64,000 bases of DNA from a bacterium (GTDB lineage Bacteria > Zhuqueibacterota > QNDG01 > JAGLOF01), in NCBI GenBank assembly GCA_016934955.1, contig JAFGRY010000009.1, positions 62,001 through 126,000 of the forward strand, read 5' to 3'. The notes below the pieces were generated by a model. It worked only from the letters and a program-made list of their open reading frames with translations. It was not told where the DNA came from and made no database searches. Positions 26,856 to 37,121 of the stretch are shown here, in pieces; the first letter of the stretch is position 1; every line of letters begins with the position of its first letter. The position numbers and the translations under genes are program-made.

Positions 26856-29800
26856 ACCAGGTATCCGGCACCCTTCAGGGAGTCGGATTGCCGCATGGTC
26901 ATCACCGCTGTGTGCTGCTATTATATATATTATCGCGGCTGCCTCGGCGACCGGCCAGACCCGACGGGAAATAGCAGCACGGGCCACGCTGGCCGCGCAA
27001 TCGCGGGACTGGGTGGAAGGCTTTGCCCGCGCCATCAGCGGTGAACGCATCGATTATCATTCCACCCGGGACGACTGCCGCCTGGCCCTGCTCTCCCGTG
27101 CCACGGACGGCACGATGCGGATCGCCTGGGAGACCGCGCCTGTTCAGGGCCCCGCTTCCCGGGATTCAGTGACCTTTTTCTGGCTCGCGGGCATGACCCT
27201 GGCCGGGTTCGGTCCCGATATGGGGATTCATCGCTTCGACCTGGATATTCACGGCCGCGGCTGTATCAGCTTCTATTCGGACGGGAGTGATGACTGGCGG
27301 GTAAGCGGCCCGAAGGGGAGTTCCTTGGCTTTCAGCGCGTTCCTGAAGGACCAGCACGGGGACGGCTTCGGCTATATGCGGCTCACGGTCCCCGCGGACT
27401 GGATTGCTGAAGGTGACGGGCTCCTGCTGAGCATCACCGGAGAAGCCGCGGGCAGCCCGGTCTGGGTGATGGTGTTCGAATGCCCGGATGCCCTGTCCTT
27501 TTTTCAGCGACGGGCGGGTATGGAAAGCTGGGCGTTTGTCTCCGTCCATACTGAAAATGAAACCGCGGCGCTGACTCTCACCACCCTGGGAAGTCTTACC
27601 GGCGCTCCGGTATCGCTGGTCTGCGGCGGTGTGCGGCAGGAGGGGCGGTTGAAAGCGGAAGGTGCTGATGCCGCTGTCCGTTTCGGTATCGACAGCCAGT
27701 CTCTGGTGAATGGAGCGGCCTCATTGAGGGTGATGTCGGAAGGGCGTTTCCTGACGGAGATACCCCTGCCGCCGGTGCCGGGATCCCGGGCCCGCCTGCG
27801 GGGAGACCTGCTGGTGTTCGATTCAGTACGCGTTGCCGGGCCCGCCGGCTGGGAGGCCGAGACCTGGTGCGTATACAAACCGGGCCTGCCCGCTGCCCTG
27901 AAGGAACTCTCCGCCCGGGCGCCTCAAGAGGCTGAAATCCATCTCATCTCTTCCAGCCACCAGGACATCGCCTGGATGGACAGCCCGCAGCAGTGCATCG
28001 AGGACCGGGACCGTCTCATCATCACGCCGACACTGGATCTTGTGAGCCGGGATCCGGGGTTCAGCTTTGATATGGAAGACGGGCTGATGCTCCGGGAATA
28101 CCTGGAACGGCATCCCGGCAGCCTGGAAGAGATCCGCCGCTACACCCTGGAGGGACGGCTCGGCTGGGGTGCGGCCTACACCGCGCCCTATGAAGAGATG
28201 TACAGCGGCGAAGCGCTGGTGAGGCAGTTCTATCTGGGTAAACGCTGGCTCGAGGAGATGCTTCCGGGATATACCGCCGACGTTTACTGGAACCTGGACG
28301 TCCCGGGCCGGACGCTGCAGATGCCCCAGATCCTGGCCAAATCCGGCGTGGAAAAGATGATCATCAGCCGTCATGCCGAGGGAGTGTTCCGCTGGCGCAG
28401 TCCCGACGGATCGGCCGTGAGGGTCTATTCTCCGGGCCATTATTCCGCATCCTATCCGTTCCTGAAAAGGGGGTTTTTCGACGCGGCGCTGTTTACGGCT
28501 GAACAGGCGGAACGGTGGGATTACCCGGAACAGCTGCCGCTGCTCTCCGACTGGGACATGGCAAGGCCCTCTCTCTACACCGATTTCATAGGCAGGTGGC
28601 GCTCCCTTACGTCGATCAGGAACGAGGACGGGAGCAGCACGCCCCTGAGGCTGCCCGCCCTGCACTATTCCACCGCAGCCCGCTACCTGGATGCCGCTGA
28701 GCCGGCAGGATCCAATCTGCCCGTTATTCAGGGAGAGCGGCCCAATGTCTGGGTCTATATTCACGGCCCGGCTCACCACCGCGCGCTCAGCGCCTGCCGT
28801 GAAGCGGGGCTGCTGCTGCCGGCAGCGGAACAGCTCTCGGTGTTCGCGGCCTTGAGCGGCGGGGCCCTCACGGAGTATCCGGAACAGGCGCTGCGGGAAG
28901 CCTGGGAAGCGGCCATTTACCCCGATCACGGGTGGGGCGGGAAAAACGGCGAGATCACGGACCGGCTCTTTCAGGAGAAATTCGAATTCGCCCGGGACCG
29001 GGCGGAAGCCATCGTTCAGGCGGCGGCGGCCCGGATCGCCTCCCTGATCAGGGTGGATGAGAAAGCGGGTCTCCCGGTGGTCGTGTTCAACACGCTCTCC
29101 CAGCGCCGGAGCGGTCCGGTGCGCATCCGGTTCGAGGCCGGCGATGAGCGCTGGCAAGGGATCAGGGTGACTGACGGACGCGGCATCGCGGTCCCATCCC
29201 AAACAGGCGGGTGCGCGCGCCGGGAAGACGGAAGCATTGACCGGGCGGAGATCCTTTTTATCGCGGACGATGTGGACGGAACCGGATATAAAACCTGGTA
29301 CCTGCGGGAGGGGCCGGCAGAAGACAGGTTTCAGGACCGCACTGTCACCGGCTATTCGAACAGGTATTATGAAGCCTCATTTGACGATGGCGGTCTTTCC
29401 CGTCTCAATGACCGGGAGCTCGGCAGCGCCGTGTTCGCGGGCCGGGGGCTGCGGTTCGGGGAGCTCTTCTCGCTGCACTCCGAAGGAAACGGCGCCGGCG
29501 AATTCGCCGAGGTGCAGCAGCCGGACATGGAGGGATTCGAACGGCTGCAGGAGCGTCCCGGCCCCTGGATGATGACCGAAGACGGTGCCGTCCGGACCGT
29601 GATTGAAAAAACCGTCCGGCTGAAGCACACCGCCGCCTCCCAGCGGATTATCTTTTATAAGGATCTGAAACGGATCGATTTCGAGACGGACTTACATGGC
29701 TGGGACGGCACGAAAAACCGGGAATTCCGGATGGCGTTCCCCCTTCCCGGCCGGGATCCCCGCGTCACCTATGAGGTGCCCTTCGGCACGGTGAGCGTGG

Positions 29801-30447
29801 GAGACGACGAGCTTCCGGGAGCGGCGGGTGAGCGGTATACCACCCCGGCAAAAGACATTCATCCCCGGGGGATCGGCCGCTGGATCAGCGCCTCAGGCGC
29901 GGACATGGGCGTGACCTTGAGCTCGAGCGTAGCAGTCTGGGATTATCTCGATCCCACCGGGCTCGCGCAGTCCCGAATCCTGCTGCAGCCGGTGCTGCTC
30001 GCCTCCCGCCGCAGCTGCCACGGGGAAGGCAACTGGTACACCCAGGAGGGGGATCACTCGTTCCGGTTCAGTGTTACTTCCCATGAGAGCGGCTGGACCA
30101 GCGGATACCATGCCGCCATGTCCGCGGCGGAACCGCTGCGCGCGGCGGTCCGGCGGAAGGCGGCTGACCGGGTACTGCCGGCGGCGCGGCAGCTGTGTGT
30201 CATCGACGCCCGCAATGTGATCATCAGCACTGTGAAAATGAGCGAAGATGGCGACGGGATCATCATTCGCCTGGCGGAGATGGAGGGACGGGATACCGAC
30301 TGCACGCTTCGGTTTGTACGTCCGGTCAGGGAGGCGTTCAGGACATCACTGATCGAGAACAATGCCGAGACGATGAAGCCGGCTGAGGGCGCGTTGCGTC
30401 TGACCATCAGGGCCCACGCGATTGAAACGATGCTCGTTCGCCTCTAG
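26839..30447 (+). CDS. Exported GH38-type alpha-mannosidase
   Basis: The 1202-residue product starts at ATG 26839, overlapping the maturase gene by 17 bp, with a hydrophobic export signal at about 20-38. The N-terminal beta domain (about 60-355) precedes the GH38 catalytic domain (about 370-620). There SSSHQDIAW corresponds to the family HxHxD-type metal site, and D487 in WNLDVPGRT corresponds to the catalytic nucleophile. The C-terminal region (about 740-1200) is the usual GH38 beta-sandwich part. It should release alpha-linked mannose from glycans. Neighbouring sulfatases suggest a sulfated mannose-containing substrate, which is inference. Confidence 0.85.
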   Translation: MAGTPEPGIRHPSGSRIAAWSSPLCAAIIYIIAAASATGQTRREIAARATLAAQSRDWVEGFARAISGERIDYHSTRDDCRLALLSRATDGTMRIAWETAPVQGPASRDSVTFFWLAGMTLAGFGPDMGIHRFDLDIHGRGCISFYSDGSDDWRVSGPKGSSLAFSAFLKDQHGDGFGYMRLTVPADWIAEGDGLLLSITGEAAGSPVWVMVFECPDALSFFQRRAGMESWAFVSVHTENETAALTLTTLGSLTGAPVSLVCGGVRQEGRLKAEGADAAVRFGIDSQSLVNGAASLRVMSEGRFLTEIPLPPVPGSRARLRGDLLVFDSVRVAGPAGWEAETWCVYKPGLPAALKELSARAPQEAEIHLISSSHQDIAWMDSPQQCIEDRDRLIITPTLDLVSRDPGFSFDMEDGLMLREYLERHPGSLEEIRRYTLEGRLGWGAAYTAPYEEMYSGEALVRQFYLGKRWLEEMLPGYTADVYWNLDVPGRTLQMPQILAKSGVEKMIISRHAEGVFRWRSPDGSAVRVYSPGHYSASYPFLKRGFFDAALFTAEQAERWDYPEQLPLLSDWDMARPSLYTDFIGRWRSLTSIRNEDGSSTPLRLPALHYSTAARYLDAAEPAGSNLPVIQGERPNVWVYIHGPAHHRALSACREAGLLLPAAEQLSVFAALSGGALTEYPEQALREAWEAAIYPDHGWGGKNGEITDRLFQEKFEFARDRAEAIVQAAAARIASLIRVDEKAGLPVVVFNTLSQRRSGPVRIRFEAGDERWQGIRVTDGRGIAVPSQTGGCARREDGSIDRAEILFIADDVDGTGYKTWYLREGPAEDRFQDRTVTGYSNRYYEASFDDGGLSRLNDRELGSAVFAGRGLRFGELFSLHSEGNGAGEFAEVQQPDMEGFERLQERPGPWMMTEDGAVRTVIEKTVRLKHTAASQRIIFYKDLKRIDFETDLHGWDGTKNREFRMAFPLPGRDPRVTYEVPFGTVSVGDDELPGAAGERYTTPAKDIHPRGIGRWISASGADMGVTLSSSVAVWDYLDPTGLAQSRILLQPVLLASRRSCHGEGNWYTQEGDHSFRFSVTSHESGWTSGYHAAMSAAEPLRAAVRRKAADRVLPAARQLCVIDARNVIISTVKMSEDGDGIIIRLAEMEGRDTDCTLRFVRPVREAFRTSLIENNAETMKPAEGALRLTIRAHAIETMLVRL

Positions 30448-30486
30448 ACCAGGGTCATTCAATACAAATGTAAAGAGAGTGCGGCA

Positions 30487-32595
30487 ATGAACAGTTATCA
30501 CACGCTTTGTCCGGCCATCGCGGCCGCGCTGCTGACGGCAGCCGCCGTTATCTCCCCGCCTGTTGTGTCCGCCCAGTCTCTTCGGGCGGTATTCAGCGAA
30601 GAGGCGATCACCGTTGACGGCATTCTGAATGAGGACGTATGGGAAGAAACCGACGGATTGTCCGATTTTTATCAGTTCCAGCCGCACTACAATGCCCCGG
30701 CAACATTTGGAACTGTGGTAAAAGCGGCCTATACGCGGACGACACTCTATTTTTCTTTTCAGTGCCATGATCCCGATCCGTCGAAGATCAGCGCGGTCAT
30801 CACCAAGCGGGACGGAGAAGTGACCGCGGATGACGCAGTCGCTATCGCACTGGACACCTTTCATGATAAAAACAGCGCCTACCTGTTCATGACCAACCCC
30901 CTCGGAACCGAGATGGACGGGCGCTTCGCCGACAACGGCAGGACGCTGGACGACAGCTGGGATGAAAGCTGGTACACCGCTTCCCGCGTCGATGAGGACG
31001 GGTGGAGCTGTGAGATCGCCATTCCGCTGGAGTCCATCAATTATGATCGGCATATCACCACCTGGGGGTTCGGTGTCGGGCGCTGGATCGCCAGGCTGAG
31101 GGAATGCCATTTTATCGGAAAAGATCTGATCGATTACAGCAGAGTATCCCAGTTCGGAGAACTGACGGATCTGAACCTGAAGGATTTCGTTATCAAGAAG
31201 TATTCGCTCATCCCCTATGTGCAGGCGGCCTTCATTACGGGCGACAGGCCCGAGACCCGGGCGGGGCTGGATGCGCGCTTCAATCCCGTGAGCAACCTGG
31301 GATTCGAGGTGACTCTCAATCCCGATTTTGCCACCATTGAAGCCGATGTCGAGCAGGTGAACCTGACCCGTTTCGAACTGAGCTATCCGGAAAAACGGCC
31401 CTTTTTTCTCGAGGGAGCGGAAAACTATTCGACCCGCATACAGCAGTTTTATTCCCGTCGCATCGGCGAGATCCCCTGGGGCGCGAAAGTAAACGGCAAG
31501 ATCGGAGGCTGGAAGGTGAACGGGCTGGCGACCCGGTCGGATCCGACGACCGCCGGGGCCGCGGGCGCCCCGGGAGAGAAGGCCCTCTATTCGGTATTCC
31601 GGGTGAATAAAGAATTTACCAGCGGCTCCAACATCGGCCTCATCGGGGCGAACCGCTTCTACAATGAGATCAACAAAGGGTCCCTGGGCCTCACCGGCAC
31701 CCTCTTTTTCACCGATGTGCTGGGCATGACCTCACAGGTCATCAAATCGTACGGCGAGGCCGAAAACGGCACCTGGACCTACTTCATCAGGCCGGCCTAT
31801 GATTCCCAGTTCAGCCACTTTCATGTGCGCTACTCCCACTACGGCACCGGTGTCAAGGAGAACATGAACGATATCGGATTCATTCAGCACGATGACCGCC
31901 GCGAATTCGATACGAATATCAGTCATATATTCTGGATTAACCGGCATGGATTCGACTCCATCGAGCCGTCCGTCAATTACAACCAGTACTCCAGCCAATC
32001 GGGGTATCTGCGCAGCCGGGCGCTGGAATGCGATCTCGAAATCTCGATCATGAAACAGTGGAGCATCGAAGCGTCCTATCAGCGGGATTTCAAGGCGAAG
32101 TACGATCCCTATTTTGAAAAGGATTTCACCAATCACGAATGGAGCTGTGACCTCGGGTACGATAACAACAGGGGATTTTCCGCCGGCCTTGAATATGTGC
32201 GGGGCAGGGTGTACGACAGCGAGATGGAGGTTGTTGAAGGCTCCCTCGACCTGAAATTGCTTGAGGGCTGGAACCTGACCTATGCCCTGGAAAGGACCTG
32301 GCTCGATCCCACCGAGCCGGGAGAGAACAGCTGGATCCACTATATCCGGTCCAGCTATTATCTCAACAGCGATCTCTATCTAAAACTGTTCTACCAGACC
32401 AAGTACGAGCTGAACCGGTTCTGGCGTGATCCTGATTTCGATCTCGAGCGGAAGACATTTCAGCTGGTGCTCGTCTGGCGGTTCCTGCCGCCCTTCGGGT
32501 CCCTGCAGTGCGCCTATCAGGAAGGGACCACCCGGTACACGGAAACGGAGGGCGTCGGCCGGAGTTTTTACACAAAATTATCCTGGGTTTTTTAA
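30487..32595 (+). CDS. DUF5916/CBM9-like outer-membrane protein
   Basis: The 702-residue protein has a signal peptide (about 1-30) and a carbohydrate-binding family 9-like domain (about 35-225, EAITVDGILNEDVWEE). A long C-terminal DUF5916 region (about 245-702) follows, rich in alternating aromatic strands and ending in YTKLSWVF; the terminal Phe is typical of outer-membrane barrels. It contains the family segment LSYPEKRPFFLEGAE. It may bind or import oligosaccharides. It overlaps the next gene by one base and belongs to the glycan operon. Confidence 0.8.
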   Translation: MNSYHTLCPAIAAALLTAAAVISPPVVSAQSLRAVFSEEAITVDGILNEDVWEETDGLSDFYQFQPHYNAPATFGTVVKAAYTRTTLYFSFQCHDPDPSKISAVITKRDGEVTADDAVAIALDTFHDKNSAYLFMTNPLGTEMDGRFADNGRTLDDSWDESWYTASRVDEDGWSCEIAIPLESINYDRHITTWGFGVGRWIARLRECHFIGKDLIDYSRVSQFGELTDLNLKDFVIKKYSLIPYVQAAFITGDRPETRAGLDARFNPVSNLGFEVTLNPDFATIEADVEQVNLTRFELSYPEKRPFFLEGAENYSTRIQQFYSRRIGEIPWGAKVNGKIGGWKVNGLATRSDPTTAGAAGAPGEKALYSVFRVNKEFTSGSNIGLIGANRFYNEINKGSLGLTGTLFFTDVLGMTSQVIKSYGEAENGTWTYFIRPAYDSQFSHFHVRYSHYGTGVKENMNDIGFIQHDDRREFDTNISHIFWINRHGFDSIEPSVNYNQYSSQSGYLRSRALECDLEISIMKQWSIEASYQRDFKAKYDPYFEKDFTNHEWSCDLGYDNNRGFSAGLEYVRGRVYDSEMEVVEGSLDLKLLEGWNLTYALERTWLDPTEPGENSWIHYIRSSYYLNSDLYLKLFYQTKYELNRFWRDPDFDLERKTFQLVLVWRFLPPFGSLQCAYQEGTTRYTETEGVGRSFYTKLSWVF

Positions 32596-35000
32596 TGAGG
32601 AACATGGCGATGATGCAGCGGCGAACGAGTGTATTGCTTTTCTGTTTATTACCCGCGGTTTCTCTCCTCTCCCAAACGGATACCATTTTTCCGGGTGCGG
32701 ACGAGACGACCCCTTCCCGCTCGGAGTACTTTTCCTGGATAAACAACACGAACGAGGGGGCGACGGAAACGCAGGCATTAATCAACCTGCAATTTTTCGC
32801 CTGGCTGCAGGCCGATTACGGGATGACCCTTGATATATATGCGTTTGATGCGGGGGCCATCGATGGGAAGCGGTTTTACGGCTCCATGACATCCGGCCGC
32901 TTCAGGGAACAATTCCCCAATGGATTCGCTCCCATCTATGAAAAGGCAAAGGCAATCGGCACCCGTCTGGGAGTCTGGGGCGGTCCTGACGGTTTCGGTG
33001 ATACGCCGGAATCGGAAAAAGAGCGGATCGATCAGATGGTCGGCCTCTGCCGCGACTACGACTGGGCGCTGTTCAAGTTCGACGCCGTCTGCGGTCCCCT
33101 GCGTCCGGAGAAGGAGGACGCGTTCATCGAGATGATGACCGGGGCGCGTGAGTACTGCCCGGACCTGATCCTGCTCAATCACCGGCTGGGGCTCGAGCGG
33201 GCGCAGCAGTATGCGACCACCTTTCTCTGGGAGGGGCGGGAAACCTATATTGACGTGTTCTCGTCCAACAGAGTCACCGCTCCCCATCATCGGGCCGAAG
33301 CCCTGGACAGAGGCCTTGTTCCCGGTCTGCAGCGGCTCACCGAAGATCACGGGGTATGTATTTCCTCCTGTCCCGACTACTGGGACGACGATCTGGTGCT
33401 GCAGGCCTTTAACCGCTGCCTGATCCTGGCGCCGCAGGTATACGGCAACCCCTGGCTGCTGCGGGATGACGAGTTCCCCAAATTCGCCCGTATTTTTAAT
33501 CTGCACAGAAAATACCGGGACATTCTTGTGAATGGACAGGTACTGCCGGAGAAACAGTACGGTCCTTCAGCGGTCTCCAGAGGAGACGGCACCACCAGGC
33601 TGATCACGCTGCGGAACCTCACCTGGGAGCCGGTCGCGTACACGATCCGCCTGGACAAGGAAGTCGGTCTGACAGGGGAGGGATCGGTTGAGCTGCGGCA
33701 GTTCCATCCGGTGGAACAGCTGCTGGGTGTTTTCGATTATGGTGACACCGTCTCCGTCACCGTCCCTTCGTTCCGGGCATGTCTGCTCATCGCGGCGACG
33801 GCGCGGATCGATGAGCCGGCGGTAAAAGGAAGCGCTTATGCGGTGATCCGCAATGTTCCCGGAAAACCGGTCCTGATCGAGGTGCTGGGGCTCCCGGGCA
33901 CGAGAACGCGTATCTCACTGCCCGCCCCGGAGCGGTATACGGAAGCGCTGCTGGACGGGACGCCCGCGGCGGGATTGCTGCAAGGGAAAGAAGCGGCGGT
34001 CGTCTTCGGCGGGGAACGGCTTCGTCATCCGGTTCAGCAGAAATGTGCGGATATGGCCGTATGCCCGGTTCCCGATGATGCGGCCGCCCTGTACGAGGCG
34101 ACGGTGTTCGCGGCGGATAATAATGCGCTGGAGCTGCGGGCCCTGAAGCGTTCCGGAAAAACGGCGATTCCGGAAGTGCAGGCCGCCAGGGATGCCTTTT
34201 TTCAGCAGGACGTCTTTGTGGAACGGGGGATTTCCGACCGGAACCTGTTCGACGGGAACAGGGAGACGGGATTCTGGCCCTCCCGTAAGTACGGGATCAG
34301 CCAGAAAGTGAAGCGGGGCTGTTTTCGGCTTGATTTCGGGGAAGAGACGTGGATCGATGAGCTGGTGATACACGTTCCTGATGAATATTCTCTGCAGCCG
34401 CTCTTGAACGATGAGGGAAATTATGCGGACTTCTCCATGGATCTCAAAACATGGACCCGCGTCACCTATCTCGCGGCAAAAGAGATGCATGTTCCGGTAC
34501 ATGGCTCCTTTCGCTATCTGAAACTGGAGACGTACCCGGACAGAATCGTCGAGATCCAGGCGTTCGCCGGGGGACAACCGCTCGACAGAACCTTGTGGCG
34601 TGCCAGCAATCTCTTCGCCGGGGCCGGAGATATGAAACCGGTAAAGGCGTGGACCGCTGCCGTGACGATCGACCAGGTGCAGCCGGGCGGATATCTCTGT
34701 ATCGCGATCAACGGAGAGCATGGGGTGGAGGGGGCGTATGCGGCGATGAAAATCGGTGAACGGTACTATGGGGCGCCTGACCGGGCAGCGGCTTTCCAGA
34801 GCAACACCTGGGAATATATCAATGCCCGCAGGGACAGGAATTATACCTATTATATTCCCCTGCGCACTGAGATGGCGGGGCAGCGGTGCGAGCTCTATGT
34901 GTTCGCATATGAGGAAGAGAAGAGCGACCTGAACCCTGAAATATGGATTTCCGGTCCGGTTCCCTATCGCAGGCATCGACTTGAACTGATCAGACAATAG
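32595..35000 (+). CDS. Secreted glycoside hydrolase, clan GH-D-like
   Basis: The product is about 801 residues. The ATG at 32595 overlaps the previous stop by one base; ATG 32610 is also possible, 8 bp after a GAGGA. A signal peptide (ends near SLLSQ) is followed by a TIM-barrel-like domain. There WALFKFDAV resembles the KxD nucleophile strand of GH27/GH36 alpha-galactosidase relatives, and ISSCPDYWDDD may supply the acid/base. Beta-sandwich regions follow, including a discoidin-like stretch (EETWIDELVIHVP ... FRYLKLETYPDRIVEIQAF). I cannot name the sugar specificity. Operon position supports glycan degradation. Confidence 0.6.
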   Translation: MRNMAMMQRRTSVLLFCLLPAVSLLSQTDTIFPGADETTPSRSEYFSWINNTNEGATETQALINLQFFAWLQADYGMTLDIYAFDAGAIDGKRFYGSMTSGRFREQFPNGFAPIYEKAKAIGTRLGVWGGPDGFGDTPESEKERIDQMVGLCRDYDWALFKFDAVCGPLRPEKEDAFIEMMTGAREYCPDLILLNHRLGLERAQQYATTFLWEGRETYIDVFSSNRVTAPHHRAEALDRGLVPGLQRLTEDHGVCISSCPDYWDDDLVLQAFNRCLILAPQVYGNPWLLRDDEFPKFARIFNLHRKYRDILVNGQVLPEKQYGPSAVSRGDGTTRLITLRNLTWEPVAYTIRLDKEVGLTGEGSVELRQFHPVEQLLGVFDYGDTVSVTVPSFRACLLIAATARIDEPAVKGSAYAVIRNVPGKPVLIEVLGLPGTRTRISLPAPERYTEALLDGTPAAGLLQGKEAAVVFGGERLRHPVQQKCADMAVCPVPDDAAALYEATVFAADNNALELRALKRSGKTAIPEVQAARDAFFQQDVFVERGISDRNLFDGNRETGFWPSRKYGISQKVKRGCFRLDFGEETWIDELVIHVPDEYSLQPLLNDEGNYADFSMDLKTWTRVTYLAAKEMHVPVHGSFRYLKLETYPDRIVEIQAFAGGQPLDRTLWRASNLFAGAGDMKPVKAWTAAVTIDQVQPGGYLCIAINGEHGVEGAYAAMKIGERYYGAPDRAAAFQSNTWEYINARRDRNYTYYIPLRTEMAGQRCELYVFAYEEEKSDLNPEIWISGPVPYRRHRLELIRQ

Positions 35001-35016
35001 AGGGAGGAGAGAGAGG

Positions 35017-36498
35017 ATGGATCCTATAGGACGGAGGGATTTTTTACGCCTGAGTCTTGCCGGCGCCGCGGCGGCGGCCCTGATCGGCTGCCGGCCGAAG
35101 CATACGGCGACCCCGAACGTTGTCTTTTTTCTCATCGACGATATGGGCTGGACGGATCTGGCATGTTACGGAAGCCGGTACTATGAAACGCCGCATATCG
35201 ACCGGCTCGCCCGTGAGGGGATGCGGTTCACCGATGCCTATGCGGCCTGTCCGGTCTGTTCGCCGACCAGAGCGAGCATTTTATCCGGCAAGTATCCTGC
35301 CCGGGTCGGGATTACCGACTGGATTCCGGGCGACGATCCGAAGAACCGGAAGCTGCTCGGTGCGGAGGACAGACATGAGCTGCCGCTGGATGAAGTGACG
35401 CTTGCCGAAGCGTTTCATGGCGCCGGCTACGCCACGGGATTTTTCGGGAAGTGGCATCTCGGCGGTAAAGGGTTCTATCCCGAGGATCAGGGATTCGACG
35501 TCAATGTCGCCGGACACTGGGCGGGGCATCCGGCATCTTATTTTTATCCTTACAAGAATACACAGGAACGGTGGGATGTTCCCGGGCTGGAAGGCGGCGA
35601 GACTGGTGAATACCTCACCGACAGGCTCACGGATGAATCGCTGGCCTTTATCGAGGCAAACAGGGATCAGCCGTTTATGCTCTACCTTTCCCATTACGCT
35701 GTCCATACGCCCGTGCAGTCAAAAATGGACCTCATGGAGAAGTACCGGAAAAAGCTGGGCGGGATGGCGCCGCAGGAGGGGGCCGAGACGGTAACAGAAG
35801 GCCCCAGCCGCGCCAAGCAGAAGCAGGATAATCCCGCATATGCGGGAATGGTAGAGAGCGTTGACGAAAGCGTCGGCCGGATTGCCGACAAACTCGAAGA
35901 GCTGGGTCTGACCGAACGCACGGTGATTGTCTTTATGTCCGACAACGGCGGTCTGTCAACCGTCAGGGGCAACTGGAATCCTCCCACATCCAACGTTCTG
36001 CTGCGGGCGGGCAAGGGGTGGCTGTATGAGGGCGGCATCAGGGAGCCGATGATCGTCAAGTGGCCGGGAGTGACGGAACCGGGATCTGTATGCGCCGAGC
36101 CGGTGATTTCCACCGATTTTTATCCGACGCTCCTGGAAGCGGCGGGACTGCCCCTGCGCCCGCACCAGCATGAGGACGGGGTAAGCCTGGTGCCGCTGCT
36201 CAAACAGCGGGCCGGTCTCAAGCGGGAAGCCCTGTACTGGCACTATCCCCACTATCACAGTTCGGGAATGACGCCCGGCGGAGCGATGCGGGCGGGTGAC
36301 TATAAACTCATCGAGTGGTTCGAAACGGGTGAAGTGGAGCTGTACAATCTCAAAGATGATGTCTCTGAGAAGCATGACCTGGCGGCGGATATGCCCGCGA
36401 AGGCCCAAGAGCTGCTCGGGATGCTGAGATCGTGGAGGAAAGAGACCGGCGCGAAGATGCCCGCGGTAAATCCCGCGTATACGGAACCGCGGATGTGA
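35017..36498 (+). CDS. Tat-exported sulfatase lipoprotein 2
   Basis: The 493-residue type I sulfatase has metal-binding D41-D42 and the formylglycine motif C81-S-P-T-R85, again Cys type. The N-terminus GRRDFLRLSLAGAAAAALIGC is a twin-arginine signal ending in a lipobox cysteine. GKWHLGG and MSDNGG are present. It is a paralogue of sulfatase 1 but carries its own insertion (about 255-270, charged linker). It lies 16 bp after the glycoside hydrolase gene and is the last clear member of the glycan cluster; yigZ overlaps its stop. Confidence 0.92.
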   Translation: MDPIGRRDFLRLSLAGAAAAALIGCRPKHTATPNVVFFLIDDMGWTDLACYGSRYYETPHIDRLAREGMRFTDAYAACPVCSPTRASILSGKYPARVGITDWIPGDDPKNRKLLGAEDRHELPLDEVTLAEAFHGAGYATGFFGKWHLGGKGFYPEDQGFDVNVAGHWAGHPASYFYPYKNTQERWDVPGLEGGETGEYLTDRLTDESLAFIEANRDQPFMLYLSHYAVHTPVQSKMDLMEKYRKKLGGMAPQEGAETVTEGPSRAKQKQDNPAYAGMVESVDESVGRIADKLEELGLTERTVIVFMSDNGGLSTVRGNWNPPTSNVLLRAGKGWLYEGGIREPMIVKWPGVTEPGSVCAEPVISTDFYPTLLEAAGLPLRPHQHEDGVSLVPLLKQRAGLKREALYWHYPHYHSSGMTPGGAMRAGDYKLIEWFETGEVELYNLKDDVSEKHDLAADMPAKAQELLGMLRSWRKETGAKMPAVNPAYTEPRM

Positions 36499-37121
36499 TG
36501 AAGGATTTTTATTACAGTGTCAAAAGCGAGGCGGTCGCCGAGATCAAGGTAAAGGGCTCCCGCTTTCTCGGGTATGTTTCTTCCGCGCAATCAGAGGCGG
36601 CAGCGGAGGCGTTTATCAGGGGCATACGGAAAAAGCATTACGATGCAACCCATAACTGCACCGCCTGGCGGATCGGCAGCGGCGATCGCTCGCTGTTTCG
36701 ATATAACGATGACGGGGAACCGTCCGGGACAGCGGGCAGACCGATGCTGGATGCCATCGATGCGGCGGGGATCACTGATACCGTATGTGTGGTAACGCGT
36801 TACTATGGAGGGACGAAGCTCGGCACGGGAGGACTTGCCCGGGCCTATGGAGAAACCGCTGCAGCGGCGGTGCAGGCCGCGGGAAGAGAGGAGCACCTGA
36901 TTACCGGAAGGCTGGCGATCGTTTTTGACTATGATCTGACCGGCATCGTGATGAACCGCATTGCGTTCCATCAGGGGAGTGTGCGTGATACCCGGTATTC
37001 CGATCACACCGAGCTGGTTGTCGATGTGCGCCTTTCAAAAATAGAGATGCTGGTGCGGGATCTCACCGATACAACCGCCGGTCGGACCACCATCACCAGG
37101 ATAGACGGCAATGATCAGTGA
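36498..37121 (+). CDS. yigZ: YigZ/IMPACT family protein
   Basis: This is a 207-residue UPF0029/IMPACT protein. The conserved N-terminal segment (about 15-120) includes KGSRFLGYV, HNCTAWRIG, DDGEPSGTAGRPML and VTRYYGGTKLGTGGLARAYG. A smaller C-terminal DUF1949-type domain follows. The ATG at 36498 overlaps the sulfatase stop (TGATG). The biochemical role is not settled; family members are linked to ribosome or RNA functions. Confidence 0.9.
   Translation: MKDFYYSVKSEAVAEIKVKGSRFLGYVSSAQSEAAAEAFIRGIRKKHYDATHNCTAWRIGSGDRSLFRYNDDGEPSGTAGRPMLDAIDAAGITDTVCVVTRYYGGTKLGTGGLARAYGETAAAAVQAAGREEHLITGRLAIVFDYDLTGIVMNRIAFHQGSVRDTRYSDHTELVVDVRLSKIEMLVRDLTDTTAGRTTITRIDGNDQ

Noticed and set aside
27823-29202. 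Open minus-strand frame opposite the GH38 gene
   Set aside because: No start site or motif; low-complexity translation typical of a shadow frame.
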